Shown here one piece after another: positions 44,059 to 52,368 of a DNA stretch of 64,000 nt. Below the pieces are notes generated by a model. That model was given only the letters and a program-made list of their open reading frames with translations, searched no databases and was not told the DNA's origin. The stretch lies in contig NZ_POWX01000014.1 in assembly GCF_003044445.1 (NCBI RefSeq), positions 1 through 64,000 of the forward strand. The letters run 5' to 3'. A program made the position numbers and the translations under genes. How positions within the stretch are numbered: the first letter of the stretch is position 1; the number at the start of each line of letters is the position of its first letter. Source of the stretch: Neisseria mucosa (GTDB lineage: Bacteria; Pseudomonadota; Gammaproteobacteria; Burkholderiales; Neisseriaceae).

Positions 44059-44961
44059 TCAGACGACCTTCTGCCCGTAACGCATCAGCGTCATGCCGCC
44101 GACCGCCGCCGCGCAGCCCGCAACCAGCGAAATATGCAAAGGTTCGCCCAAAACCCACGCCGAGCTGAGCATGCCGAAAATCGGTACGAGCGTAATATAC
44201 GCCGCCGCGCTGCCTGCGCCCAAAGTCTTCACACCTTCGAAATACCACGCGTAGGCCAATACCGTCGCGCCGATGACCAGCCACGCCAATGCCGTCCAAC
44301 CGCGTGCATCCATCGCCGCCATTGCCTCAAAAGGCAGTCCGTCCGCCCACAACGCCACCACCGACAACATCAGCGCGCCGATGAATGAAGTTGCCGCCGT
44401 TACCGTCAACGCGTCTATCCCGCGCAAAACCGCACGCCCGATTAAAGTATAAGCCGCCCAGCAGACCACGCAGCCGAAAATCAGCCACTCCCCTGCCTTG
44501 ATGCCACCCGACAATACCGTCAACGGCTGCCCTTGCGTTACCGCCGTTATCGCACCACAAACCGCCAACAGCATACCCGCCAAAATCTTCGCGTTTAAAC
44601 GCTCGCCGAAAAGCCAAGCTGCCAGCAGCAGCGTCAGCACGGGATTCACCGCCACAACCACCGCCGCCTTACCCGCCGGCATCGCCTGCAAACCCAGCAT
44701 AAAAAACACCGCATAGCCGCACACCCCGACGGAAGCGGCTGCCGTCAAGCCCAGCCATTGCCGCGCCGACAAAGCCGCCAAAGTCGCAAACCTGCTGCGC
44801 GCAAACAACCAACCCAACAGCAAAACCGAAGCCAGTACAAACCGAACCGCCCCGCCCGTCAACGGCGGCAGCGACTGCCCCAGCATCCGCCCCATCGGCC
44901 AAGACGCACCCCACAATACTGCCATTCCCAGCAGTTTCAAATGTACAGAATAACGTTCCAT
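44059..44961 (-). CDS. EamA/DMT-family transporter
   Basis: 300 residues, ten predicted membrane spans in two homologous EamA halves (about 8-140 and 155-290). The first half shows AVLWGASWPMGRMLGQSLPP and FVLASVLLLGWLFA, the second CVVCWAAYTLIGRAVLRG and VLAYAWYFEGVKTLGAG, the classic second-repeat motif. Substrate unknown; family members export amino acids or other metabolites. The last three codons GTC GTC TGA are part of a DUS (AAGGTCGTCTGAAA), which thus supplies the stop codon. The UDG-like gene starts 54 bases further on. Confidence 0.88.
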   Translation of the reverse strand: MERYSVHLKLLGMAVLWGASWPMGRMLGQSLPPLTGGAVRFVLASVLLLGWLFARSRFATLAALSARQWLGLTAAASVGVCGYAVFFMLGLQAMPAGKAAVVVAVNPVLTLLLAAWLFGERLNAKILAGMLLAVCGAITAVTQGQPLTVLSGGIKAGEWLIFGCVVCWAAYTLIGRAVLRGIDALTVTAATSFIGALMLSVVALWADGLPFEAMAAMDARGWTALAWLVIGATVLAYAWYFEGVKTLGAGSAAAYITLVPIFGMLSSAWVLGEPLHISLVAGCAAAVGGMTLMRYGQKVV

Positions 44962-44978
44962 CTCATTCCTTTATCAAC

Positions 44979-45021
44979 AAAGGTCGTCTGAAAATCAGAT
45001 TTTCAGTTTCAGACGACCTTT
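44979..45021. terminator. DUS-pair hairpin at the end of trpF
   Basis: AAAGGTCGTCTGAAAATC and AACTTTCAGACGACC-type arms face each other; the right arm contains the trpF stop codon. Confidence 0.7.
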
Positions 45022-45626
45022 GCAGCCGCCACAAACGCCGCTATTTTTTCCTTGTCTTTAATCCCTGCCGCGCTTTCCACGCCGCCGGACACGTCCACCG
45101 CCGCCGCGCCGCTGGTTTTCACCGCATCGGCAACGTTTTCCGGCGTCAGCCCGCCCGCCAAAATCCACGGTTTGCCGATATTGCCGCGGAGCATCGTCCA
45201 ATCGAAACTCTGCCCCGTACCGCCGTATTCGGTCGGATGGTAAGCGTCGAACAACAGCGCGCGCGCGTTGGGGAACTTGGTGCAGGCCGTCTGAATATCG
45301 GCGGCGGACTGCACGCGCACGGCTTTGAGATACGGCCGGTCAAACTGACGGCAGAAGTCATCGTCTTCGTCGCCGTGAAACTGAATCACGTCTATCGGCA
45401 CTTGGCGCAAAATTTCCCTGATATTGTCCGCCGTTTCATTAACAAATAAAGCAACCGCCGAAACAAAAGGCGGCAATGCAGCCACAATTTCCGCTGCCTG
45501 CGCCGCCGTTACCGCGCGTTTGCTTTTCGCGTAAAACACCAGCCCGACGGCATCGGCGCCCGCATCGGCGGCAGATTGCGCATCTTCGGGGCGGGTAATG
45601 CCGCATATTTTGGTACGGATTTTCAT
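45009..45626 (-). CDS. trpF: Phosphoribosylanthranilate isomerase
   Basis: 205 residues. Amadori isomerisation in tryptophan synthesis. TIM-barrel motifs: KICGITRPEDA with catalytic Cys7 at the N-terminus, DAVGLVFYAKSKR, QFHGDEDD, LLFDAYHPTEYGGTGQSFDW with catalytic Asp, ILAGGLTPENVADAV and DVSGGVESAAGIKD. Ends in AKVV-stop written by a DUS. Contains one AG-dialect copy AGGCCGTCTGAA at 45284-45295, unlike most copies here. No other trp gene adjoins it. Confidence 0.95.
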   Translation of the reverse strand: MKIRTKICGITRPEDAQSAADAGADAVGLVFYAKSKRAVTAAQAAEIVAALPPFVSAVALFVNETADNIREILRQVPIDVIQFHGDEDDDFCRQFDRPYLKAVRVQSAADIQTACTKFPNARALLFDAYHPTEYGGTGQSFDWTMLRGNIGKPWILAGGLTPENVADAVKTSGAAAVDVSGGVESAAGIKDKEKIAAFVAAAKVV

Positions 45627-45799
45627 ATCTCCCCTCTCTTTAAAGATATTCGGAAAGCAAGGATTATAGCGGAACAGCCCGCCATGACGGCAACAGGATT
45701 CTTGAAGAAATCCCTCTGTAAAAATGCAGCAAACTTGAATCTTTCCCCGCTACGGCGTAACCTTACGCCTTTATCCGATTACCGACGGGAGCCGACAAC

Positions 45800-45958
45800 A
45801 TGACCGAACCTAAAAACACCCAGCCTTCCCTGCCTGAAGACGAACGTAAAAATCCCGTTTACCGATTAGGACAGGCTGTTGCAGGATTTATGCTGGTCGT
45901 CTGGGCGGGTGTGTTGGCATTGGTTTTTTATTTGGTTTTCCGCTTTTGGTTCAGCTGA
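45800..45958 (+). CDS. Small single-span membrane protein (52 residues)
   Basis: ATG at 45800 with GACGGGAG eight bases upstream; stop TGA at 45956-45958. Translation starts MTEPKNTQPSLPEDERKNP, a charged, proline-rich cytoplasmic stretch, then YRLGQAVAGFMLVVWAG and VLALVFYLVFRFWF, forming one long C-terminal membrane span. Length, ribosome site and organised N-charged/C-hydrophobic layout favour a real gene. No function can be assigned. Too short for usual ORF cut-offs. Confidence 0.65.
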   Translation: MTEPKNTQPSLPEDERKNPVYRLGQAVAGFMLVVWAGVLALVFYLVFRFWFS

Positions 45959-46062
45959 CAGACAGCAAGCCGCCATCGTTTCTTTAAGCGTATCCTTTCC
46001 AAAACAGAAAACCGTCTGCCGATAGATTTCGAAACATATCGCCCAATAACCCATCTGCGATT

Positions 46063-46169
46063 TATAGTGGATTAAATTTAAATCAGGACAAGGCGACGAA
46101 GCCGCAGACAGTACAAATAGTACGACAAGGCGAGGCAACGCCGTACTGGTTTAAATTTAATCTACTATA
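46063..46169. repeat. Short Correia element (CREE)
   Basis: 107 bp; the right terminus has one change (TTAATCTACTATA). Together with the DUS pair at 46205 it occupies the 360-base gap before the BPSS1780-type gene; nothing else seen. Confidence 0.9.
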
Positions 46170-46204
46170 TCTTGGTACGCTATAAACTTCCTCATGCCAA
46201 ACAC

Positions 46205-46237
46205 AAAGGTCGTCTGAAAATTTTTCAGACGACCTTT
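46205..46237. terminator. DUS-pair hairpin
   Basis: AAAGGTCGTCTGAAAA and TTTTCAGACGACCTTT nearly contiguous. Upstream of the next gene, probably ends transcription from the small membrane gene. Confidence 0.65.
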
Positions 46238-46318
46238 TGTCAAACTCTCAACAAATAACCATATACGCTTATGATATAATGATAGACTTTCTCATCTGTA
46301 AACTTGGAAATTATTTTT

Positions 46319-47245
46319 ATGGAAACATTGCAACCTTCCCAGCACCCTATCCCCCCAAAAAACTCCTTCAACGAACCCAAACGTCTTCGCGCAGGCGAAG
46401 GGGTAAGCTGGTTTACCGACTCATGGCGTATTTTCAGTAAAAACAAATTCAAATGGATGGGCGCAATTATTTTAATCAGCCTTATTCCTATCGCGGTAGG
46501 TTTTCTATTCGGTTTGCTAGGCATTGAAAGCCCGCCCGCTGATTTCAATAATTTCAATGATTTCACCTCAACCATAATAATCCGAGAATTACTCTTCAAT
46601 CTGTTTTTCTATTGGGTGGGCTTTTGTTTCCTCGGTGGCATCGTGCTGCTTGCAGCCCAAACCGCGCAAGGTAAGAATTTCAACTTCGGCTCTCTGTTTG
46701 CCGGATTTTCGATTAAAAAAAGCGGAGCATTCCTGATTCTTTTACTGCTGAGTATCGTCGTATGCCTGCTTTTAGCTTTGGCCGTTGTTATTCCTTTCGG
46801 TATGTTTGCCAACGGAAATTTCTTAAGGGCAGACTTTATGCCGGCCTTTCCAATTTTATTTATTATCCTGTTGGTTATTATCGCCATTTACTCCATGATG
46901 TTTTGGCTGGCTCCTGCCTTTGTCATGTTGGAGGATATGAACCCTGTTGCCGCTATTAAGGCCAGTTTCAATGCCTGCCGCCGCAACATCCCCGCCCTGC
47001 TGGTATACGGCTTAATTTGGCTGGGTATCGGTATCGCGTTTTGGTTCATATTTATGATAGTCATCGTTTCCGCATTTGCAACAGAAGCATCGATACAGCA
47101 AGCAACCGCGCTTTCCGGCCCTGTTTTTATTTTGTTCTTCATCTTCTTAGTGATTACTTACTTGGTTCTCTACCCTGTAGCAATGATCGGCATATACACC
47201 GCCTATCGCAGCATTCTCCCCCAAGGTCGTCTGAACAAATACTAA
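46319..47245 (+). CDS. Polytopic membrane protein, BPSS1780 family
   Basis: 308 residues from ATG 46319; a TTG five codons earlier is in frame but less likely. A soluble N-terminal stretch with LRAGEGVSWFTDSWRIFSKN, the family signature, precedes about six membrane spans (AIILISLIPIAVGFLFGLLG; LLFNLFFYWVGFCFLGGIVL; LILLLLSIVVCLLLALAVVI; LFIILLVIIAIYSMMFWLA; LIWLGIGIAFWFIFMIVIV; LFFIFLVITYLVLYPVAM). Function of the family is unknown. The last residues QGRLNKY are encoded by a DUS. Locally more AT-rich than neighbours. Confidence 0.8.
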   Translation: METLQPSQHPIPPKNSFNEPKRLRAGEGVSWFTDSWRIFSKNKFKWMGAIILISLIPIAVGFLFGLLGIESPPADFNNFNDFTSTIIIRELLFNLFFYWVGFCFLGGIVLLAAQTAQGKNFNFGSLFAGFSIKKSGAFLILLLLSIVVCLLLALAVVIPFGMFANGNFLRADFMPAFPILFIILLVIIAIYSMMFWLAPAFVMLEDMNPVAAIKASFNACRRNIPALLVYGLIWLGIGIAFWFIFMIVIVSAFATEASIQQATALSGPVFILFFIFLVITYLVLYPVAMIGIYTAYRSILPQGRLNKY

Positions 47246-47274
47246 TCTTTCAGTAGAAGATCGTTGTTTCTCAT

Positions 47275-47309
47275 AAAAGTCGTCTGAAATCTATTTCAGA
47301 CGACTTTTT
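47275..47309 (+). terminator. Variant DUS-pair terminator
   Basis: AAAAGTCGTCTGAAAT faces TTTCAGACGACTTTTT; the core is AAGTCGTCTGAA on both arms (one base off), so stem pairing is kept while the uptake motif has changed. Confidence 0.75.
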
Positions 47310-47500
47310 CAATTCGATGTTGCCAGCCATACAACAAAACCTATGCCATACAAACCTTGCCCCGCCTAAATTTGACACCCGCCCTCCGACTGCCTACAAT
47401 TCAGGTTTCTCAAAAATCACCGTACATTCCGTACACCATTCTTTTCAGACGACCTCTGTCTTCCGAATCCCATTCTTTTCCAATACAACTGTCAAAAATC

Positions 47501-48760
47501 ATGCACGTTTCAGAATTACAAACCCTACACATTTCCAAGCTCTTGGAAATGGCAGAAGAACACGGCATTGAAAACGCCAACCGTTTCCGCAAACAAGACC
47601 TCGTATTCGCCATCGTCCGCCAAATGATGAAGCAGGGTGAAAGCTTTACCTGTTCCGGTACGCTCGAAATCCTACCCGACGGCTTCGGCTTTTTACGCAG
47701 CGCAGACACTTCCTACCTCGCGGGCCCCGACGACATCTACGTCTCCCCCACACAAATCCGCCGCTTCAACCTGCATACGGGAGACACCATAGAAGGCAGC
47801 GTGCGCGTACCCAAAGACAACGAACGCTATTTCGCCCTCGTTCGCCTCGACAGTATCAACGGCGATCATCCCGAAGTTTGCAAACACAAAATCCTCTTCG
47901 AAAACCTCACCCCGCTTTTTCCCACCAAACAGTTCAAACTCGAGCGCGATATTAAAGCCGAAGAAAACCTCACCGGCCGCGCCATTGATTTGGTTTCTCC
48001 CATCGGCCGCGGACAACGCGCCCTGTTGGTTGCGCCGCCGAAAACCGGTAAGACCGTGATGCTGCAAAACATCGCACACGCGATTACCGCCAACTATCCT
48101 GATGTCGAACTCATCGTCTTGTTGATTGACGAACGTCCGGAAGAAGTTACGGAAATGAGCCGCTCCGTGCGCGGCGAAGTCGTCTCCTCCACCTTCGACG
48201 AACCGGCGCAACGCCACGTCCAAGTGGCGGAAATGGTGATTGAAAAAGCCAAGCGCATGGTCGAACACAAAAAAGACGTAGTCATCCTGCTCGACTCGAT
48301 TACCCGTCTTGCCCGCGCCTACAACACCGTTGTCCCAACTTCCGGCAAAATCCTCACCGGCGGTGTAGATGCCAATGCCCTTCACCGTCCTAAACGCTTC
48401 TTCGGCGCGGCACGTAATGTCGAAGAAGGCGGTTCGCTCACCATTATTGCTACTGCGCTTGTAGAAACCGGCAGCCGTATGGATGATGTGATTTACGAAG
48501 AATTTAAAGGTACGGGCAATATGGAGCTGCACCTCGACCGCCGCATGGCAGAAAAACGCCTGTTCCCTGCTATCAGTATCAACAAATCTGGCACTCGTCG
48601 AGAAGAATTGTTGGTGCCGAACGATCAGTTGCAGCGCATGTGGCTCTTGCGCAAATTCCTGCATCCAATGGACGAAATCGAAGCGACCGAATTTTTGGTT
48701 GGTAAACTCAAAGATTCTAAAAACAACGACGATTTCTTCGAGCTGATGCGCGGAAAATAA
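47501..48760 (+). CDS. rho: Transcription termination factor Rho
   Basis: 419 residues from ATG 47501, matching E. coli Rho (419) and the start MHVSELQTLHISKLLEMAEE; upstream in-frame sequence is not homologous. RNA-dependent hexameric ATPase ending transcripts. N-terminal helix bundle, cold-shock RNA-binding domain (GFGFLRSADTSYLAGPDDIYVSP in two parts, 61-83), Walker A APPKTGKT at 178-185, Walker B VILLDSITRLARAYN, and the secondary-site loop. Preceded by a 255-base leader with one DUS; rho leaders are often autoregulated. Confidence 0.97.
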   Translation: MHVSELQTLHISKLLEMAEEHGIENANRFRKQDLVFAIVRQMMKQGESFTCSGTLEILPDGFGFLRSADTSYLAGPDDIYVSPTQIRRFNLHTGDTIEGSVRVPKDNERYFALVRLDSINGDHPEVCKHKILFENLTPLFPTKQFKLERDIKAEENLTGRAIDLVSPIGRGQRALLVAPPKTGKTVMLQNIAHAITANYPDVELIVLLIDERPEEVTEMSRSVRGEVVSSTFDEPAQRHVQVAEMVIEKAKRMVEHKKDVVILLDSITRLARAYNTVVPTSGKILTGGVDANALHRPKRFFGAARNVEEGGSLTIIATALVETGSRMDDVIYEEFKGTGNMELHLDRRMAEKRLFPAISINKSGTRREELLVPNDQLQRMWLLRKFLHPMDEIEATEFLVGKLKDSKNNDDFFELMRGK

Positions 48761-48767
48761 AATCATC

Positions 48768-48812
48768 GAAGGTCGTCTGAAAACGATGTATTAAGTTTTC
48801 AGACGACCTTTC
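48768..48812 (+). terminator. DUS-pair terminator after rho
   Basis: GAAGGTCGTCTGAAAAC faces GTTTTCAGACGACCTTTC, 8 bases after the stop. Confidence 0.8.
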
Positions 48813-48856
48813 TCATTTCCGACAAACCGTTCCCTCATATCCAAACGAGAAAACCC

Positions 48857-49255
48857 ATGACCTGCCCCATCTGCACCGCAGACAACGAAGACATTTTGCT
48901 GCAAACCCCAAACCTGCGCGTTATCGCCGTCCACAACGAAGCCTCAGCCCCGGCATTCTGCCGCGTCATCTGGAACGACCACATCGCCGAGATGACCGAC
49001 CTTTCAGCCGCCGAACGCGCCGAAATCATGGAAATGGTGTATAAAGTCGAAGCCGCCATGCGCCAAGTGTTCCGTCCCGCCAAAATCAACCTTGCCAGCC
49101 TGGGCAACGTCGTCCCCCATCTGCATTGGCACGTCATCGCCCGCTTCGAAAACGATGCCAACTTTCCCGCCCCGATTTGGGCAGCCCCCGTCCGCGAACA
49201 CGGCATGACCCTGCCGGACCACTGGACGGAACAAGTCAAAGCCCTGCTGGCGTAA
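48857..49255 (+). CDS. HIT-family protein
   Basis: 132 residues. Histidine-triad nucleotide hydrolase or transferase; the triad is HLHWHVIARF near 95 (His-x-His-x-His). N-terminal CPICTADNEDILLQTPNLRV has the CxxC seen in one bacterial HIT subgroup. Substrate unknown. No operon partner; a DUS immediately follows the stop. Confidence 0.88.
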   Translation: MTCPICTADNEDILLQTPNLRVIAVHNEASAPAFCRVIWNDHIAEMTDLSAAERAEIMEMVYKVEAAMRQVFRPAKINLASLGNVVPHLHWHVIARFENDANFPAPIWAAPVREHGMTLPDHWTEQVKALLA

Positions 49256-49301
49256 CGTTCAGACGACCTCAATAGGCGTATCGGATACCGCATATCAACC
49301 G

Positions 49302-49338
49302 ATTTTCAGACGACCCCTGCCGAAAAGGTCGTCTGAAA
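49302..49338 (+). terminator. Facing DUS copies after the HIT gene
   Basis: TTTTCAGACGACCCC and AAAAGGTCGTCTGAAA face each other 20 bases before the next ATG; a third DUS is at 49257-49269. Confidence 0.55.
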
Positions 49339-49357
49339 CCCAAGCAAAGGAAACCAT

Positions 49358-50548
49358 ATGACCTGGCAAACCTCCCGCCGCCATTTCCTCCGCGCCTGCT
49401 CCGCCGCAGCCGGAGCCGGACTGCTGCAAGCCTGCGGCACCGGCACGACCGTTACCCCGTCCACTCAAACCGGCAACACAGCGAAAGCCCAACCCGTGCA
49501 GCCCAAAACCAGCCATCCCCCACGCTCCGGCGACAACCTCCTCCGCGTCGTCGCCCCTTCCGGCTTTGCCGAAGACCCCAACCGCGTCAACGCAGGCTTG
49601 ACCCGCCTCTATAACGCAGGTTTTACTGTGACCAACCAACAAGCAGGCAGCCGACGCTATCAACGCTTCGCTGGCTCCGACGCCCAACGTGCCGCCGACT
49701 TCCAAGAGGTCGCCACCGGCCGCGTTGAAACACCCAAAGTCCTCATGGGCTTGCGCGGCGGCTACGGCGCGGCACGCATCCTGCCGCAAATCGACTTCGC
49801 TTCACTCGGCGCCAGAATGCGCGAACGCGGCACCTTGTTCTTCGGCTTCAGCGACGTTTGCGCCGTCCAACTCGCCCTGCTCGCCAAAGGCAATATGGCA
49901 AGCTTCGCCGGCCCTATGGTTTACAGCGAATTCGGCAAACCCGAACCCAGTGTCTTCACCATGGATTCGTTCATCCGCGGCACCACCAACAACGTCAACA
50001 TTATCGACGTTCCCGCCATCCAACGCGCCAACGTCAACGTCGAAGGTACCTTATGGGGCGGCAACCTCAGCGTTCTCGCCTCCCTCGCAGGCTCGCCCTA
50101 TATGCCCGACATCCAAGGCGGCATCCTGTTCGTCGAAGACGTCAGCGAACAACCCTACCGCATCGAACGCATGTTGAACACGCTTTATCTTGCAGGCATC
50201 CTGCAAAAACAACGCGCCATCATCTTCGGCGACTTCCGCATGGGCACCATCCGCGACGTATACGACTCAAGCTACGACTTCTCCGCTGTCGTCAACCACG
50301 TCTCACGCACCGCCAAAGTCCCCGTCCTGACAGGCTTCCCCTTCGGACACATTACCAATAAAAGCACCTTCCCATTAGGCGCACATGCCAAAATCCACAG
50401 CACTGCCAACGGCGGCTACACCGTAACCTTCAGTGGCTACCCTACCCTGAACCCCGCCGCCCTAACCCTCAACAACCTGCTGCCCCCGCCTATGCCTACC
50501 TTTGACAGCGCTACTTACAGCCCCATAATTGAAGAAATTACCGAATAA
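49358..50548 (+). CDS. ldcA: LD-carboxypeptidase (peptidase S66), Tat-type lipoprotein
   Basis: 396 residues, AAAGGAAACC before the ATG. Removes the terminal D-Ala from tetrapeptide stems in cell-wall recycling. The N-terminus has a twin-arginine motif SRRHFL (6-11) and a lipobox LLQAC with Cys26, so it should be exported folded and lipid-anchored in the periplasm, unlike cytoplasmic E. coli LdcA. S66 signatures: RVVAPSGFAEDPNRV, MGLRGGYGAARILPQIDF, nucleophile elbow GFSDVCAVQLAL, ILFVEDVSEQPYRIERML with catalytic Glu and GFPFGHITNKSTFPLGA with catalytic His. All triad positions appear present. Confidence 0.92.
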   Translation: MTWQTSRRHFLRACSAAAGAGLLQACGTGTTVTPSTQTGNTAKAQPVQPKTSHPPRSGDNLLRVVAPSGFAEDPNRVNAGLTRLYNAGFTVTNQQAGSRRYQRFAGSDAQRAADFQEVATGRVETPKVLMGLRGGYGAARILPQIDFASLGARMRERGTLFFGFSDVCAVQLALLAKGNMASFAGPMVYSEFGKPEPSVFTMDSFIRGTTNNVNIIDVPAIQRANVNVEGTLWGGNLSVLASLAGSPYMPDIQGGILFVEDVSEQPYRIERMLNTLYLAGILQKQRAIIFGDFRMGTIRDVYDSSYDFSAVVNHVSRTAKVPVLTGFPFGHITNKSTFPLGAHAKIHSTANGGYTVTFSGYPTLNPAALTLNNLLPPPMPTFDSATYSPIIEEITE

Positions 50549-50567
50549 ACAAGATGCCAATCCAAGA

Positions 50568-50603
50568 GAAGGTCGTCTGAAAAGCTTTCAGACGACCTTT
50601 TTT
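50568..50603 (+). terminator. DUS-pair terminator after ldcA
   Basis: GAAGGTCGTCTGAAAAG and CTTTCAGACGACCTTTTTT form a short-loop stem with T run. Confidence 0.8.
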
Positions 50604-50615
50604 ATCCCCTAATCA

Positions 50616-50644
50616 TTGAACCGATTAATGTTTTTTTGTACAAT
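50616..50644 (+). promoter_or_regulatory. prfC promoter
   Basis: TTGAAC (50616-50621), 17-base spacer, TACAAT (50639-50644). Predicted transcription start near 50651, giving a 60-base leader. Confidence 0.6.
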
Positions 50645-50665
50645 CCCCGCCATCTCAATCCTTTC

Positions 50666-50690
50666 TCAGGCCGTCGGAAAAGCGGCCTGA
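50666..50690 (+). promoter_or_regulatory. Terminator-like hairpin in the prfC leader
   Basis: TCAGGCCG and CGGCCTGA form an 8-bp GC-rich stem followed by AACCTTTTT, located between the predicted start of transcription and the prfC ATG. Could attenuate RF3 synthesis. Confidence 0.45.
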
Positions 50691-50711
50691 ACCTTTTTGC
50701 AAAGAAAGCCC

Positions 50712-52307
50712 ATGTCCCAAGAAATCCTCGACCAAGTGCGCCGCCGCCGCACGTTTGCCATCATCTCACACCCTGACGCGGGTAAAACCACGCTGACCGA
50801 AAAGCTGTTGCTGTTTTCAGGTGCGATTCAGAGCGCGGGTACGGTAAAAGGCAAGAAAACCGGCAAATTCGCCACCTCCGACTGGATGGAAATCGAGAAG
50901 CAGCGCGGCATTTCCGTGGCATCAAGCGTGATGCAGTTCGACTACAAAGACCACACCGTCAACCTCTTGGACACGCCGGGACACCAAGACTTCTCCGAAG
51001 ACACCTACCGCGTTTTAACCGCCGTGGACAGCGCGTTGATGGTCATCGACGCGGCAAAAGGCGTGGAAGCGCAAACCATCAAACTCTTGAACGTCTGCCG
51101 CCTGCGTAATACGCCGATTGTCACGTTCATGAACAAATACGACCGCGAAGTGCGCGATTCTTTGGAATTGCTGGATGAAGTGGAAAATATTTTAAAAATC
51201 CGCTGCGCGCCCGTCACTTGGCCGATCGGCATGGGCAAAAACTTCAAAGGCGTGTACCACATCCTGAACGATGAAATCTATCTCTTTGAAGCGGGCGGCG
51301 AACGTCTGCCGCACGAGTTCGACATTATCAAAGGCATCAACAATCCCGAATTAGAACAACGCTTTCCGCTGGAAATCCAGCAGTTGCGCGACGAAATCGA
51401 ATTGGTGCAGGCGGCTTCCAACGAGTTTAATCTCGACGAATTTCTCGCCGGCGAACTCACGCCCGTGTTCTTCGGCTCGGCGATTAACAACTTCGGTATT
51501 CAGGAAATCCTCAATTCATTGATCGACTGGGCGCCCGCGCCGAAACCGCGCGACGCGACCGTGCGCATGGTCGAACCTGACGAGCCGAAGTTTTCCGGAT
51601 TTATCTTTAAAATCCAAGCCAATATGGACCCGAAACACCGCGACCGCATCGCCTTTTTGCGCGTCTGCTCCGGCAAATTCGAGCGCGGCATGAAGATGAA
51701 ACACCTGCGCATCAACCGCGAAATCGCCGCCTCCAGCGTGGTTACGTTCATGTCGCACGACCGCGAGCTGGTGGAAGAAGCCTACGCGGGCGACATCATC
51801 GGCATCCCGAACCACGGCAACATCCAAATCGGCGACAGCTTCTCCGAAGGCGAACAACTGGCGTTTACCGGCATCCCCTTCTTCGCACCCGAACTGTTCC
51901 GCAGCGTCCGCATCAAAAACCCGCTGAAAATCAAGCAACTGCAAAAAGGTTTGCAACAGCTCGGCGAAGAAGGCGCGGTGCAGGTGTTCAAACCCATGAG
52001 CGGCGCGGATTTGATTTTGGGCGCGGTCGGCGTGTTGCAGTTTGAAGTCGTTACCTCGCGGCTGGCCAACGAATACGGCGTAGAAGCCGTGTTCGACAAC
52101 GCATCCATCTGGTCCGCGCGCTGGGTATCGTGCGACGACAAGAAAAAACTGGCAGAGTTTGAAAAAGCCAATGCGGGCAATCTGGCGATAGACGCAGGCG
52201 GCAACCTCGCCTACCTCGCCCCCAACCGCGTGAATTTGGGACTCACGCAAGAACGCTGGCCGGACATCGTGTTCCACGAAACGCGCGAGCATTCGGTGAA
52301 ATTGTAA
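50712..52307 (+). CDS. prfC: Peptide chain release factor 3
   Basis: 531 residues from ATG 50712 (AAAGAAAG upstream). Translational GTPase that recycles RF1/RF2 from the ribosome. G1 HPDAGKTT at 20-27, G2 within EKQRGISVASS, G3 LLDTPGHQDFSEDT (DTPGH), G4 FMNKYDRE (NKYD in place of the usual NKxD order retained), then domains II and III with MKHLRINREIAASSVVTFM. RF3 rather than EF-G by length and by the AISDWMEIEKQRGISV-type region. Confidence 0.96.
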   Translation: MSQEILDQVRRRRTFAIISHPDAGKTTLTEKLLLFSGAIQSAGTVKGKKTGKFATSDWMEIEKQRGISVASSVMQFDYKDHTVNLLDTPGHQDFSEDTYRVLTAVDSALMVIDAAKGVEAQTIKLLNVCRLRNTPIVTFMNKYDREVRDSLELLDEVENILKIRCAPVTWPIGMGKNFKGVYHILNDEIYLFEAGGERLPHEFDIIKGINNPELEQRFPLEIQQLRDEIELVQAASNEFNLDEFLAGELTPVFFGSAINNFGIQEILNSLIDWAPAPKPRDATVRMVEPDEPKFSGFIFKIQANMDPKHRDRIAFLRVCSGKFERGMKMKHLRINREIAASSVVTFMSHDRELVEEAYAGDIIGIPNHGNIQIGDSFSEGEQLAFTGIPFFAPELFRSVRIKNPLKIKQLQKGLQQLGEEGAVQVFKPMSGADLILGAVGVLQFEVVTSRLANEYGVEAVFDNASIWSARWVSCDDKKKLAEFEKANAGNLAIDAGGNLAYLAPNRVNLGLTQERWPDIVFHETREHSVKL

Positions 52308-52315
52308 TAGATTAA

Positions 52316-52349
52316 AAAGGTCGTCTGAAAACCGTTTCAGACGACCTTT
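52316..52349. terminator. DUS-pair terminator between prfC and ubiC
   Basis: AAAGGTCGTCTGAAAACC-type arm faces TTTCAGACGACCTTT with a 4-base loop; serves convergent prfC and the bio-ubiC operon. Confidence 0.8.
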
Positions 52350-52368
52350 CCTTATATTGCTGCGACGT

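Noticed and set aside
45576..45803. 75-codon plus-strand frame before the small membrane gene
   Set aside because: Starts inside antisense trpF, has no ribosome site and no organised composition.
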